Positions 35,377 to 44,587 of a DNA stretch of 64,000 bases are shown piece by piece. Source of the DNA: Caenispirillum salinarum AK4 (lineage in GTDB: Bacteria; Pseudomonadota; Alphaproteobacteria; Rhodospirillales; Rhodospirillaceae). The notes beneath the pieces were generated by a model. It did not search any database. It was not told the DNA's origin and saw nothing but the letters and a program-made list of their open reading frames with translations. The number at the start of each line of letters is the position of its first letter. Position 1 is the stretch's first letter. The stretch lies in assembly GCF_000315795.1 (NCBI RefSeq), contig NZ_ANHY01000005.1, positions 1-64,000 of the forward strand, read 5' to 3'. A program made the position numbers and the translations under genes.

Positions 35377-36723
35377 TCAGGACACCACGTCCTGGCCGAT
35401 CGTTTCCTGGAAGCGGACGGGCACGCCCTGGGGCTGGCCGGCAACCTCGTCCTCGCGCATCACGACGCGGCCGCGGATGATGGTGTGGGTCGGCCAGCCG
35501 GTGACCTTCATGCCGTCGAACGGCGTCCAGCCGCAGCGCGCGGCGATCCACTTGTCCTCGATCACGCGCTCGGCCTTCAGGTCGACCAGGGTGAAGTCGG
35601 CGTCGTAGCCGACCGCAATGCGCCCCTTGCCGGCGATGCCGAACACGCGGGCCGGGCCGGCGCTGGTCAGGTCGACGAAGCGCTGGAGCGTCAGGCGCCC
35701 CGCGGCCACGTGGTTGAGCATGACGGGCACCAGCGTCTGCACGCCGGTCATGCCGGCCGGGCTGGACGGATAGGGCTTGGCCTTTTCCTCCAGCGTGTGC
35801 GGCGCATGGTCGGACCCGATGCAGTCCACCACGCCCTGCTGGATGCCCCACCACAGGCCCGCCTGATGCTCGGCGGAGCGGATGGGCGGGTTCATCTGGG
35901 CGCGGGTGCCGATCCGTTCATAGGCCTCGTCGGTCAGCGTCAGGTGCTGGGGCAGGACTTCCACCGTCACCAACTCCTTGTGCTCGGCCAGGAAGCGCAT
36001 TTCGTCGGCGGTGGTGATGTGCAGGGTGTGGACGCGGCGGCCGGCGGCCTCGGCCAGCCTGACCAGGCGCTTGGTCGCCCGCAGGGCCGTCTCGGCGTCG
36101 CGCCAGACGGGGTGGGCGCGGGGGTGGCCGGCTTCTTCGGCCAAGTGCTTGCGCTCGCGCAGGCGGGCCTCGTCCTCGCAGTGAACGGCGACGCGGCGGC
36201 GCCCGTTGGCGAGCACCTCGGCGATCATCTCGTCCTGCTCCACCAGCAGGCTGCCGGTGGACGATCCCATGAAGATCTTCACGCCGGAACAGCCGGGCAG
36301 CAGTTCCCAGCCGCCCAGGTTCTTGGCGTTCTCGGGGCTGGCGCCGATGAAGAAGGCATGGTCGCACCACATGCGACCGCGCGCCCGGTTCAGCTTGTCG
36401 GCGATCGCGTCGGGCGTGGTGGTCGACGGGTTGGTGTTGGGCATCTCGAAGACGGCCGTAACGCCGCCCTTCACCGCGCCCAGCGAGCCCGTCGCAAGGT
36501 CCTCCTTGTACTCCAGGCCGGGCTCGCGCATGTGCACCTGGCTGTCGATGACGCCCGGCAGCACGTGCAGGCCCGAGGCATCCACGACCTCGGCGGCGTC
36601 GGCGGTGCCCAGCGCGCCGATGGCGACGATGCGGCCGTCGCGCACGCCGACGTCGCCCCCCGCCGCGCCAGAGGGGGTCATCACGGTGCCGTTCTGAATG
36701 ATCAGGTCGTAACGGTCGGCCAC
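35377..36723 (-). CDS. pyrC: Dihydroorotase-family amidohydrolase
   Basis: 448 residues from GTG 36723, 9 bases after GGAG. Amidohydrolase features: PGVIDSQVHMREPGLEYKED, the probable carbamylated Lys in GVKIFMGSSTGSLL, HCED, HTLHITTADE and GSDHAPHT. In the first metal motif the usual HxH is QxH (Gln62, His64). This variant is, from memory, shared by a set of alphaproteobacterial enzymes annotated as dihydroorotase. The pyrimidine pathway is the likely role; another cyclic amidase is possible. It follows asnB by 14 bases on the same strand. Confidence 0.85.
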   Translation of the reverse strand: MADRYDLIIQNGTVMTPSGAAGGDVGVRDGRIVAIGALGTADAAEVVDASGLHVLPGVIDSQVHMREPGLEYKEDLATGSLGAVKGGVTAVFEMPNTNPSTTTPDAIADKLNRARGRMWCDHAFFIGASPENAKNLGGWELLPGCSGVKIFMGSSTGSLLVEQDEMIAEVLANGRRRVAVHCEDEARLRERKHLAEEAGHPRAHPVWRDAETALRATKRLVRLAEAAGRRVHTLHITTADEMRFLAEHKELVTVEVLPQHLTLTDEAYERIGTRAQMNPPIRSAEHQAGLWWGIQQGVVDCIGSDHAPHTLEEKAKPYPSSPAGMTGVQTLVPVMLNHVAAGRLTLQRFVDLTSAGPARVFGIAGKGRIAVGYDADFTLVDLKAERVIEDKWIAARCGWTPFDGMKVTGWPTHTIIRGRVVMREDEVAGQPQGVPVRFQETIGQDVVS

Positions 36724-36737
36724 GGCGGCAATCTCCT

Positions 36738-38513
36738 TCACGGGGCGGTGGTCAGGGTTTCGAAAACGTCGCCGGCGGGCGGCCGGCCCAGCACGTGGCG
36801 ACGATACCAAAGAGCATAGTAAAGCAACGTCCAGGCTGCGAACCGCGCTCGGCGGTCGGAACTGGTGAACAGATGGCGCGCGGCCTCGGGATCGACGGCC
36901 TCCACCACGCCCGGCTGGGCGGCGACCATGGGACCGAGCATCGCGCCCTTGGCCGCGATCCACTCGCCAACGGGAACGGTGAAGCCGCGCTTGGGCGTGA
37001 ACGGCTGCGCGACGGGCAGCGCCTCGGACAGCCACTGCTTGACCACCCATTTGCCGTGCCGGCCGCGCATCTTCAAGCGGTCGGGCAGCGGCATGGCGAA
37101 GGCGGCCAGCGCCACGTCCAGGAACGGCACGCGGCCCTCCATGCCGTGCGCCATGAGGCAGCGGTCCAGCTTGGTCAGCAGGTCGTGGGGCAGCCAGTCG
37201 GCCATGTCCAGCACCTGCGCCCGTTGCAGGCGGCTGCGCCAGCCCGACCGTGCCGCCGCGTCCTCCGCCGCCGCGAAGCCGTCGCGCCAGCGGCTGCCGG
37301 CCTCGCGCCGCAGGACGCCCAGCCCCTCGAACATGCCCTTGCGGCGCACGGCCTTGGTGAAGGGCCAGGGGCGCATGGCGCCGCGGTAGCGCCCGTAGCC
37401 GCCGAACAACTCGTCGCCGCCCTCGCCCGACAGGATCACCTTGACGGACGCCCGCGCCTCCCGCGCCAGCAGCCAGGTGGGCACGATGGCGTAGTCGGCG
37501 CACGGGTCATCCACGGCGGCGGCGATCTCGGGGAGGTGGGCCCAGAAGTCCTCCTCGGTGACCGTGACCTCCACATGCTCCGCCCCCGCCGCCCGGGCCA
37601 CGGCACGGGCGTGGTCCCGCTCGTCGTGGGCGCCGGAGCCGGGAAAGCCGGCGGTGAAGGCCAGCACCGGATCGGGATTGAGCCGCGCCATCATCGCCAG
37701 CACCGCGGAACTGTCCACGCCGCCCGACAGGAACATGCCATAGGGCACGTCGGCGCGCTGGTGCAGGTCGACGCTTTCGGCGAACAGGCGGTCGAACAGC
37801 TTGACCGCCGCCGCCCCGTCGCGCGCCGCCGGCCTGGTGTCCGGCGGCGGCAGGGCGTTGAGTCGGCGCTTTTCGGTGATGCGCCCGGCCTCCACCACCA
37901 GCGTCTCGCCGGGCAGGACGCGGCGGATGCCCTGGAAAGCGGTGTCCGCGCCGGTGGTGAACTGCAGGCCGAACAGCTCGTCGCGCTTCGCGTCGTTCAC
38001 CCGCGCGGGCACGATGCCGGCCGCAATCAGCACGGCCGGCTCGCTGGCGAAGGCGAACAGGGTCTCGGTCTCGGCGTAGTACAGCGGCTTGATGCCGAAG
38101 GGATCGCGCGCCAGAACCAGGCGCTTTTCCGCCGGGTCGTGCAGGGCGATGGCGTACATGCCGCGCAGCACGTCGGTGAAGGCCAGTCCGCGCCGGCGGT
38201 AGAGCGCCAGCGGCGGCTCGCAGTCCGACCCCGTGCGAAACACCTCTCCGGCCAGGTCGGCGCGCAGTTCGCGGTAGTTGTAGATTTCCCCGTTAGCGAC
38301 AAGCGCCAGGGCGTCGTCGGGCCCGAACAGCGGCTGGTCGCCGCCGTCGAGGTCGATGATCGCCAGCCGCGCGTGCGCCAGCCCCACGTCGCCCGCCAGA
38401 TGCACGCCCGACCCGTCCGGCCCGCGATGCGCCAGGGCGTCGGCCATGCGGTTGAGCAGGGCGGGTTCGACGGCGCTGCCGTCGCGGGTCATGGCGCCGG
38501 CGATGCCGCACAT
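36738..38513 (-). CDS. asnB: Asparagine synthetase (glutamine-hydrolysing)
   Basis: 591 residues. N-terminal class II glutaminase with Cys2 (MCGIAGA), HRGPDGSG and NGEIYNYRELR. The synthetase domain has the PP-loop SGGVDSSA and GEGGDELFGGYGRYR. It converts aspartate plus glutamine to asparagine using ATP. It lies between two glycosyltransferases and pyrC; in cell-surface polysaccharide clusters, homologues also amidate sugars or lipid carriers, so its partner role is open. Confidence 0.94.
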   Translation of the reverse strand: MCGIAGAMTRDGSAVEPALLNRMADALAHRGPDGSGVHLAGDVGLAHARLAIIDLDGGDQPLFGPDDALALVANGEIYNYRELRADLAGEVFRTGSDCEPPLALYRRRGLAFTDVLRGMYAIALHDPAEKRLVLARDPFGIKPLYYAETETLFAFASEPAVLIAAGIVPARVNDAKRDELFGLQFTTGADTAFQGIRRVLPGETLVVEAGRITEKRRLNALPPPDTRPAARDGAAAVKLFDRLFAESVDLHQRADVPYGMFLSGGVDSSAVLAMMARLNPDPVLAFTAGFPGSGAHDERDHARAVARAAGAEHVEVTVTEEDFWAHLPEIAAAVDDPCADYAIVPTWLLAREARASVKVILSGEGGDELFGGYGRYRGAMRPWPFTKAVRRKGMFEGLGVLRREAGSRWRDGFAAAEDAAARSGWRSRLQRAQVLDMADWLPHDLLTKLDRCLMAHGMEGRVPFLDVALAAFAMPLPDRLKMRGRHGKWVVKQWLSEALPVAQPFTPKRGFTVPVGEWIAAKGAMLGPMVAAQPGVVEAVDPEAARHLFTSSDRRARFAAWTLLYYALWYRRHVLGRPPAGDVFETLTTAP

Positions 38514-38520
38514 CGGGGCG

Positions 38521-39582
38521 CTACTCCGCCGCCTCGGGGAACTTCTCCGCCACCACGCGGGCGAAGAAGGCGCGATACTGGGCGACCACCTTTTCCTCGG
38601 TGAACGCGGCCTCGTAATCCGCCCGCCCCGCCGCGGCCAGACGGTCGCGCAGGGCCTCGTCGCGCAGGGCCCGCTTGATGGCGTCGGCCAGGGGAATGTG
38701 CTCGTCGACCGGCGTCAGCAGGCCGTTCTCGCCGTCGCGGATCAGCATGGACGGCCCCTGGCTGGCCGTCGCCACCACCGGGCGGTCGTGCGCCCAGGCC
38801 TCGATCACCACGTTGCCCAGCGGCTCGTGGCGGGACGGGCAGACGAACAGGTCGGCGGCGGCATGCAGGGCGGCCACGTCCTCGCGCCAGCCCAGGAAGC
38901 GCACCCGCGGCTTCACGCCCAGTTCGTGCGCCAGGTCGTCCAGCGCCTGGCGCTCCGGCCCGTCGCCGGCGATCCACAGATACACGTCGGGCAGCCGGGC
39001 GATGGCCCGCAACAGGGTGTCGAAGCCCTTGTTGACGTGCAGCCGCCCCAGCGCGAACACCAGCGGCACCGATCCCGGCGTGTAGTTGGCCTTGCGCGAG
39101 GCCGGCTCGGCCGCCTGTTCCTCGTTGACGAAGTTGGGCAGGTAATGCGCCCGCTCCTCCGGCCAGCCCTGCTTGACCAGATAGTCGACGATGTCGGGCG
39201 TGTTGCCGATCAGGTGGTCGCAGTGGCGGTAGTATTTCAGGTCGTAGTAGCCGCCCAGCCGCGCGCATTTGACGAAGGGGCCGTCCTTGGGCACGAAACG
39301 TGTCGCACGGTTCATCCAACTCAGCACCACGTGCGGCTGGAACCGGGCGATCTCCTTCTTCAGGCCGCGCCCGGTCTTCAGGTCGAGCCGCCCGCCGAAG
39401 GGCAGTTCCACCGGGCGCAGGCCGGCCTCGCGCAGCTTTTCCGTGCGGACGCCGTTCTCGCGCAGCACCACGTGCTGCTGCACGCCGGCGCGGTGGAGCG
39501 CGGTGACGAGGCGTTCGAAGAACAGCTCCGCCCCGCCGTTCTCGGCGCCGGCCATGGCTTGCAGGACGCGCAGGGTCTCCAT
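38521..39582 (-). CDS. Glycosyltransferase family 4-like enzyme
   Basis: 353 residues, GT-B fold. N-terminal GAENGGAELFFERLVTAL is the acceptor-side loop. The C-terminal GT4 core shows FALGRLHVNKGFDTLLRAI, WIAGDGPERQAL, VRFLGWREDVAAL and the EX7E-like SRHEPLGNVVIEAWAHD. It probably transfers a sugar to a lipid-linked or lipopolysaccharide acceptor at the cytoplasmic face. It starts 4 bases after the preceding glycosyltransferase's stop and ends just before asnB. Confidence 0.9.
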   Translation of the reverse strand: METLRVLQAMAGAENGGAELFFERLVTALHRAGVQQHVVLRENGVRTEKLREAGLRPVELPFGGRLDLKTGRGLKKEIARFQPHVVLSWMNRATRFVPKDGPFVKCARLGGYYDLKYYRHCDHLIGNTPDIVDYLVKQGWPEERAHYLPNFVNEEQAAEPASRKANYTPGSVPLVFALGRLHVNKGFDTLLRAIARLPDVYLWIAGDGPERQALDDLAHELGVKPRVRFLGWREDVAALHAAADLFVCPSRHEPLGNVVIEAWAHDRPVVATASQGPSMLIRDGENGLLTPVDEHIPLADAIKRALRDEALRDRLAAAGRADYEAAFTEEKVVAQYRAFFARVVAEKFPEAAE

Positions 39583-39586
39583 GGGA

Positions 39587-40624
39587 TCAGGCTCCGCCGG
39601 TCAGCAGCGTGTGGAAGTCGGCCGCCGCAGCGCTCCACGGGCGGCGGCGGTGCGCGGCGCGGGCGGCCTCGCCCAAGGAGTCGCGCACGGCGTCGTTGGT
39701 CAGAAGCTCGACCGCCACGTTGGCGAAGGCAGCCGCATCGGGCACCAGATATCCGGTCTGGCCGGTGTCCACGCGCTCCGCCACCGCTGGGAAGCCGCGC
39801 GCGATGGCGGGGCAGCCGGCGGCCTGGCTGTCGGCGAGCGTCCAGCAGGCCATGTCGTCGGGATGGCCGGGGTACAGATGCACGCGGGCATCGGCATAGG
39901 CCTTCGCCATGCCTTCGTCGCCCAGCGGCGCCAGCACCGCCACGCCGTGCTGACGGCCGGCCATGCAGCGGGCCACCAGCGGCTCCAGCGCGTCGGGCGC
40001 GCTTTCGGGGTCCTGCATGGCGCGGTCCAGGCTGGCGGAGTAGATGTCCAGTTCCGCGTCGGGCACCTTGGGGCGGACCTCGTTGATCCAGAGATCGATG
40101 AGCCAGTCGAGGCCGTGGCTCGGGTGCGTGGTCACCACCGCGCGGGGCGGGGCGTCTGCGTCGCGGGCCAGTTCCTCGCGCAGGTAGGCCTTGGCCACGC
40201 CGGGGCGGATCACCGTCGCCGCCCGGTCGCCCTGGTAACGGGCGGCTTGCGCCTCGGACACGAAGACAAGTTCCGCCTCGCGGTCTGCCAGGAACTGGCG
40301 CGCGGCCTTCTTGTCCAGGTATTCCGGCGCCGCCGTCGCCCACAGGATGCGCCGTCGCGGGGTGCGAAGCGCCTCCAGCAGGGTCGGCTTGCGGAACGCG
40401 ATCAGCGCCTCGGCATCCACCGGGCGGGGGCCGTCTGGGGAGTGCCAGCGGGCGCCCTCGATGGGCATGGAGTACTTGCACTGATTGTAGACGTGCACCT
40501 CGTGCCCCTGCGCGGACAGAGGCCCCGGCAGCAGCGCGAAGGCCTTTTCCGCCCCGCCGAGCGGGCGGCGGCCAGGGGTCCAGGCATCGAAGGGGACGGA
40601 GTCGTCGAAAAGGCAGATCTTCAT
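39587..40624 (-). CDS. Glycosyltransferase (GT-B, family 4-like)
   Basis: 345 residues. The N-terminus has GGAEKAFALLPGPLSAQGHEVHVYNQC, an activated-sugar enzyme loop. The C-terminal half has VVTTHPSHGLDWLIDLW, VAVLAPLGDEGMAKAYADARVHLYPGHPDDMACWTLADSQAAGCP and DTGQTGYLVPD. This is the first gene of the glycosyltransferase-asnB-pyrC run. Substrate is unknown; a surface glycan is likely. Confidence 0.88.
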   Translation of the reverse strand: MKICLFDDSVPFDAWTPGRRPLGGAEKAFALLPGPLSAQGHEVHVYNQCKYSMPIEGARWHSPDGPRPVDAEALIAFRKPTLLEALRTPRRRILWATAAPEYLDKKAARQFLADREAELVFVSEAQAARYQGDRAATVIRPGVAKAYLREELARDADAPPRAVVTTHPSHGLDWLIDLWINEVRPKVPDAELDIYSASLDRAMQDPESAPDALEPLVARCMAGRQHGVAVLAPLGDEGMAKAYADARVHLYPGHPDDMACWTLADSQAAGCPAIARGFPAVAERVDTGQTGYLVPDAAAFANVAVELLTNDAVRDSLGEAARAAHRRRPWSAAAADFHTLLTGGA

Positions 40625-40755
40625 GGGATTCCGGCTTATGGGGCGCGCCGTCCGTTATAGGGCGCCAACCCCCATCTGCCAAGCGGACTTGCCAAGCGCG
40701 CGCCGGCGCGCCACCTTCTGGACACGTTGATTTTTCAAGGCAGAGGACGGGGTCC

Positions 40756-41676
40756 ATGGCCGACGCCTTCTACACCATCCTGGAACACCGCGGCCTGCTG
40801 GCGGTCGCCGGGGAGGATCGCAAGACCTTCCTGCAGGGCATGCTCACCAACGACATCACCGCCGTCGCCCCCGACCGCGCGGTGTGGGCGGCGCTGCTCA
40901 CCCCGCAGGGCAAGTTCCTGCACGACGTGTTCGCCGTGGAGATGGGCGAGACGCTTTATCTGGAGGGCGAGCAGGCACGGCTGGAGGATTTGAAGGCCCG
41001 CCTGTCCAAGTACAAGCTGCGCGCCAAGGTGAAACTGGCCGTCGCCGAGGGCTGGGAGGTCGCCGCGGTGTTCGGGCCGGGCGCCGAGTCGCGCCTCGGC
41101 CTGCCCGAAAACAACCCCGGCGCCGCCATGCCCTTCGCTGGCGGCGAGGGGCTGGCCTTCACTGATCCGCGTCTGCCCGGCGCCGGCGTTCGCGTGCTGG
41201 TGCCCACCGAAAAGGCCGGACCGCTGCTGGAGGACGCCGGCTTCACCGCCGCCGAGTTCACCCGCTGGGACGCCCATCGCATCGCGCTCGGCCTGCCCGA
41301 CGGAAGCCGCGACATCGAGGTGGAAAAGGGTACGGCGCTCGAGTCGGGCTTCGACGAGTTGCATGGCGTCGACTTCAAGAAGGGCTGCTACGTCGGCCAG
41401 GAGCTGACTGCCCGCATGAAGTACCGGGGCCTGGCGAAGAAGCGCCTCGTCCCCCTGACCGTCACCGAAGGGCCGACGCCCGCCGCCGGCACGCCGCTGC
41501 TCACGCCCGAGGGCAAGGAGGCCGGTACCGTGCGTTCCGCCGTCGAGGGCCACGCGCTGGCGCTGGTGCGGCTGGAGCACCTTGAGGCGCCGCTTTCGGC
41601 GGGTGCCGCAACGCTCAGGGTCGATCTGCCGGACTGGGTCGCCCTGCCCGCCCCCAAGGAAGCCACCGGCGGTTGA
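40756..41676 (+). CDS. ygfZ: Folate-binding YgfZ/GcvT-like protein
   Basis: 306 residues. The N-terminal GcvT-like domain begins with LAVAGEDRKTFLQGMLTNDI. The family signature KGCYVGQELTAR holds the conserved Cys211. YgfZ proteins use tetrahydrofolate and support assembly or repair of iron-sulfur enzymes such as MiaB. It is divergent from the glycosyltransferase gene and is followed by a lipoprotein gene. Confidence 0.93.
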   Translation: MADAFYTILEHRGLLAVAGEDRKTFLQGMLTNDITAVAPDRAVWAALLTPQGKFLHDVFAVEMGETLYLEGEQARLEDLKARLSKYKLRAKVKLAVAEGWEVAAVFGPGAESRLGLPENNPGAAMPFAGGEGLAFTDPRLPGAGVRVLVPTEKAGPLLEDAGFTAAEFTRWDAHRIALGLPDGSRDIEVEKGTALESGFDELHGVDFKKGCYVGQELTARMKYRGLAKKRLVPLTVTEGPTPAAGTPLLTPEGKEAGTVRSAVEGHALALVRLEHLEAPLSAGAATLRVDLPDWVALPAPKEATGG

Positions 41677-41703
41677 GCCGAGTGTAAGGACCGCGCGCCC
41701 TTC

Positions 41704-42246
41704 ATGCCCCTCCCCCGCCTCCTGACGCGGCGCCTGTCGCTGCCCATCGCCGCGCTGCTCGGCCTCGGCCTCGGCGCGCTGGCGTCGTCGTGCGGCCACC
41801 AGCCGCCGGGCTTCGACAGCGGACGCGGCGAGGAATACGGCGCGCGGCTGGCCGCCCGCCTGGACAACCCTGCCCCGCCGCCCGTCTACGACACGCCGCC
41901 CGAGGGCTGGGTGTGGACGGCCTGGCTGCCCGAGTTCCTGCCCGCCGTCACCGCCTGCCTGGCGGCGGCGAGCGAGCCGGAAGCCGTCGCCGTGCAGGCC
42001 TGGCCCGTCGCCAAGGGGCAGGTCGGCGTCCACCTGCGCGGCCCCGACGGCACCCGCTGGGAATGCGTGGCGCCCGACCAGGGCATGGGCGTCTCCCGCC
42101 TCGACCGGCTGCCCGACGACTACGGCCCGGAAGGCCCCGTCTTCGCGCCGGCCGGGATCGAGGCGCCCGCCGCCTGCGGTCCTCCCGCCGCCGCCGTGGA
42201 CGCCGCCGGGCGCCGCATCGGATCGGTGCTGCCCGGCCCCTGCTGA
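41704..42246 (+). CDS. Predicted lipoprotein, unknown function
   Basis: 180 residues. The N-terminus is an Arg-rich start with a hydrophobic stretch and the lipobox LASSC (Cys30); the following residue is Gly. The mature region is Pro/Ala-rich with a folded middle (VWTAWLPEFLPAVTACLAAA, VHLRGPDGTRWECVA). Three more Cys are present. It lies 27 bases after ygfZ. No family was recognised. Confidence 0.75.
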   Translation: MPLPRLLTRRLSLPIAALLGLGLGALASSCGHQPPGFDSGRGEEYGARLAARLDNPAPPPVYDTPPEGWVWTAWLPEFLPAVTACLAAASEPEAVAVQAWPVAKGQVGVHLRGPDGTRWECVAPDQGMGVSRLDRLPDDYGPEGPVFAPAGIEAPAACGPPAAAVDAAGRRIGSVLPGPC

Positions 42247-42363
42247 GCGTCCGGCTGACCGCTGATGGGGCGACAGACTGTTTCCGCGAAGGCGCTTTAA
42301 CCGGCGGGGCCGCCGCGCCATCTTGCGCATCAGGAAACAGTTCACTCCATGGAGAGCGCAGCC

Positions 42364-43227
42364 ATGTCCACCAGCACCATGCCCAGCGGCCGCTCCGTTG
42401 CCCGCGTCGTCGACGGCATGCCGGCCCAGGACGGCGCCGGCGTCAAGCTGACCCGCATGATCGGCCAGCCGAAACTGGACGTCATCGATCCCATCCTGAT
42501 GCTCGACCGCATCCGCAGCGACGACCCCAAGGCCTACATCGCCGGCTTCCCGCCGCATCCGCACCGGGGATTCGAGACGGTGACCTACATGGTCCAGGGC
42601 CGCATGCGCCACCGCGACAACCACGGCGGCGAGGGCCTGATCGTCGACGGCGGCGTGCAGTGGATGACCGCCGGGCGGGGCATCGAGCATTCCGAGATGC
42701 CCGAGCAGACCGACGGCCTGCTGTTCGGCTTTCAACTCTGGCTGAACCTGCCGGCCGACGAGAAGATGCGCGAGCCATGGTACGCCGACATCCCGGCGGA
42801 CCGGCTGGCGGCGGTCGAGCCCGCGCCGGGGGTTTCCGTCAAGCTGATCGCCGGCACCTGGGGCGAGGCCGCCGGCCCGGCACCCGAGCGCGCGACGCGG
42901 CCCTTCATCGCCGACGTGACGCTGGAGGAAAACGCACCGGTAGACCTGCCCCTGCCCGACGGCCATGCCGGCTTCGTCCTGCCGTTTTCCGGCACGGTGG
43001 CCCTGGGGCCGGGCGAGTCTGCGGAGATGGTGCCCGAGGGGCGCGTCGCGGTGGTCGAGGAAGGGGAAGGGTCCCTGCGCGCCGTCGGCGGCCCGGACGG
43101 GGCGCGACTGCTGGTGGTGGCGGCCAAACCACTGAAGGAGCCCATCGCCAAGTACGGCCCCTTCGTCATGACCACGCGAGAGCAGTTGATGCAGGCCGTG
43201 GAAGACTACCGCGCCGGGCGGTTCTGA
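42364..43227 (+). CDS. Pirin-family cupin protein
   Basis: 287 residues from ATG 42364, 9 bases after GGAG; an in-frame ATG at 42349 would add five residues. Pirin signature HPHRGFETVTYMVQGRMRHRD supplies metal ligands, with GGVQWMTAGRGIEHSEMPE in the second strand set and the C-terminal pirin domain YGPFVMTTREQLMQAVEDYR. Bacterial pirins have varied roles (quercetinase activity, regulator binding). It converges with the HPt gene. Confidence 0.92.
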   Translation: MSTSTMPSGRSVARVVDGMPAQDGAGVKLTRMIGQPKLDVIDPILMLDRIRSDDPKAYIAGFPPHPHRGFETVTYMVQGRMRHRDNHGGEGLIVDGGVQWMTAGRGIEHSEMPEQTDGLLFGFQLWLNLPADEKMREPWYADIPADRLAAVEPAPGVSVKLIAGTWGEAAGPAPERATRPFIADVTLEENAPVDLPLPDGHAGFVLPFSGTVALGPGESAEMVPEGRVAVVEEGEGSLRAVGGPDGARLLVVAAKPLKEPIAKYGPFVMTTREQLMQAVEDYRAGRF

Positions 43228-43248
43228 ACGAAGAACGGCGGAGAGGGC

Positions 43249-43749
43249 TCAGCCTTCCTCCGCCGGTTTCACCTTGTTGATGACGGCATCCAGGCCGCGC
43301 ACCAGGTTGCTGCCGGCGCGGCCGCCGTCGCCCTCCAGGCGCTGGGCGATGACCAGGCGCAGGGCGTCGATGTGGACCTTCACCACCTCCATCTGGCCCC
43401 TGCTGACCTGTTCGGGCAGCTTTTCGATGAAACGGCAGAGCTGGTTTCCGATGGTGGTCATGAGGTGGTAGTTGAAGCTGCCGCCCTGGCCCTTGACGTC
43501 GTGGGCGACGGAAAAGACGTCGCGCAGCTTTTCGCGCCGGTCGGCGGGTTCGGCGGCCTCGGCGGCCTTGTAGAACTCCTGGAGCTTTTCCAGGTCGCCC
43601 TCCACCCACGACAGGTAATCGCCCTGCAGGCCGGCAATCAGCGCCTCGGCCTTTTCCAGCGCGTCCAGATCGACGCCCCCGGCGGTGACGTCCACCTTGT
43701 CCTTCAGGGTGTCGGGCGGCTGGATGAACTCGGGCTGCTCACTGCTCAT
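43249..43749 (-). CDS. HPt-domain phosphotransfer protein
   Basis: 166 residues. The helical HPt signature is VFSVAHDVKGQGGSFNYHLM with probable phospho-His83. Unlike a classical Hpt (AHxLKGxxxxxG) it reads AHDVKGQGGSF, close enough for phosphotransfer. The N-terminal half is an acidic amphipathic region. It is the last gene of the run receiver-receiver-HPt on the minus strand, so it likely exchanges phosphate with the two receivers upstream. Confidence 0.82.
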   Translation of the reverse strand: MSSEQPEFIQPPDTLKDKVDVTAGGVDLDALEKAEALIAGLQGDYLSWVEGDLEKLQEFYKAAEAAEPADRREKLRDVFSVAHDVKGQGGSFNYHLMTTIGNQLCRFIEKLPEQVSRGQMEVVKVHIDALRLVIAQRLEGDGGRAGSNLVRGLDAVINKVKPAEEG

Positions 43750-43876
43750 GCGAACGGCTCCCTGGCTGGGCGCTTCGGATAGGACCTCCGGGATATGATC
43801 GGAGGGCGTAATCCGTTCATCCTAACCGTAAGCGGCGGCCGGGGAAAGCCACGGTTGCGGCGCGCCATGCCCGGCG

Positions 43877-44437
43877 TCAGCCGTTCAGCAGCGCCTCGAC
43901 CTCGGCCTGGCTCAGCCCGCCCTCGTCCTCGGCCACCTGGGCGTTGCCGGCGCCGGACTTGCGGCGCTCCGGGCCCTTCCAGTCGATCTGGCGGCGGCGG
44001 CGGTCGGGGCCGAAGTACAGGCCGGCGCGGATGAAGGGGCGCGGGCGCTCGATGATCGAGCGGATGCGCGAGAACAGGCCCTTGGCGGAGATGGGCTTGG
44101 CCAGGAATTCATGCACGCCGGCGTCGCGCGCCTCGATCACGCGGTGCATTTCCGTGTGGCCGGTCAGCATGATGATGGGGACGAAGGGATTGGGGCTGTC
44201 CTTGCCCGTGCGCACCAGCCGGACGAAGTCAAGCCCGTCCAGCGGCGACATGTTCCAGTCGCAGATGATGATATCCGCCGGAAAGTGCCGCAGTTCCTTG
44301 AAGGCGTCCGCCCCGTCGGCAGCCTCGTGCACGTTTTTCGAGCCCAAGGCGTGCAGGATCGTCTTGACCAACGCGCGCATATGCTTGTTGTCGTCGACGA
44401 CGAGGAAGTTCAAACGCTCCAGATTGTAGCCAGACAT
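43877..44437 (-). CDS. Receiver protein with a C-terminal FliM-like CheY-binding peptide
   Basis: 186 residues. CheY-like receiver (VVDDN; phospho-accepting Asp60 in IICDWNMSPLDG; Lys in LAKPISAK), then a linker with LYFGPDRRRRQIDWKGPERR and an acidic stretch. The last 14 residues are GGLSQAEVEALLNG. FliM starts with the CheY-binding peptide whose core in E. coli is LSQAEIDALLNG, so 10 of 12 residues match. The role of such a tail on a receiver is not known to me; it could bind CheY-P or compete with FliM. Start ATG 44437 has GAAGG 8 bases before it. Confidence 0.85.
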   Translation of the reverse strand: MSGYNLERLNFLVVDDNKHMRALVKTILHALGSKNVHEAADGADAFKELRHFPADIIICDWNMSPLDGLDFVRLVRTGKDSPNPFVPIIMLTGHTEMHRVIEARDAGVHEFLAKPISAKGLFSRIRSIIERPRPFIRAGLYFGPDRRRRQIDWKGPERRKSGAGNAQVAEDEGGLSQAEVEALLNG

Positions 44438-44533
44438 GCACAGTACCTTCGCCGGACCAAGTTCCGTCGCCATCCCGCCGGCAGCGGATGTCCTGCCTGT
44501 ATACCGCGAAAAAGAAGCGTGCGGAAAGCGGTA

Positions 44534-44539
44534 ATTATA
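44534..44539 (-). promoter_or_regulatory. -10 element of the FliM-tail receiver gene
   Basis: Perfect TATAAT on the minus strand about 95 bases before the ATG at 44437. The -35 region (GATCCC-like) is weak, so activator dependence is possible. Confidence 0.4.
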
Positions 44540-44587
44540 CGCCCGAAGAATGAAGCGGGATCACCGCACTGCACAATTTCGCGCCCT

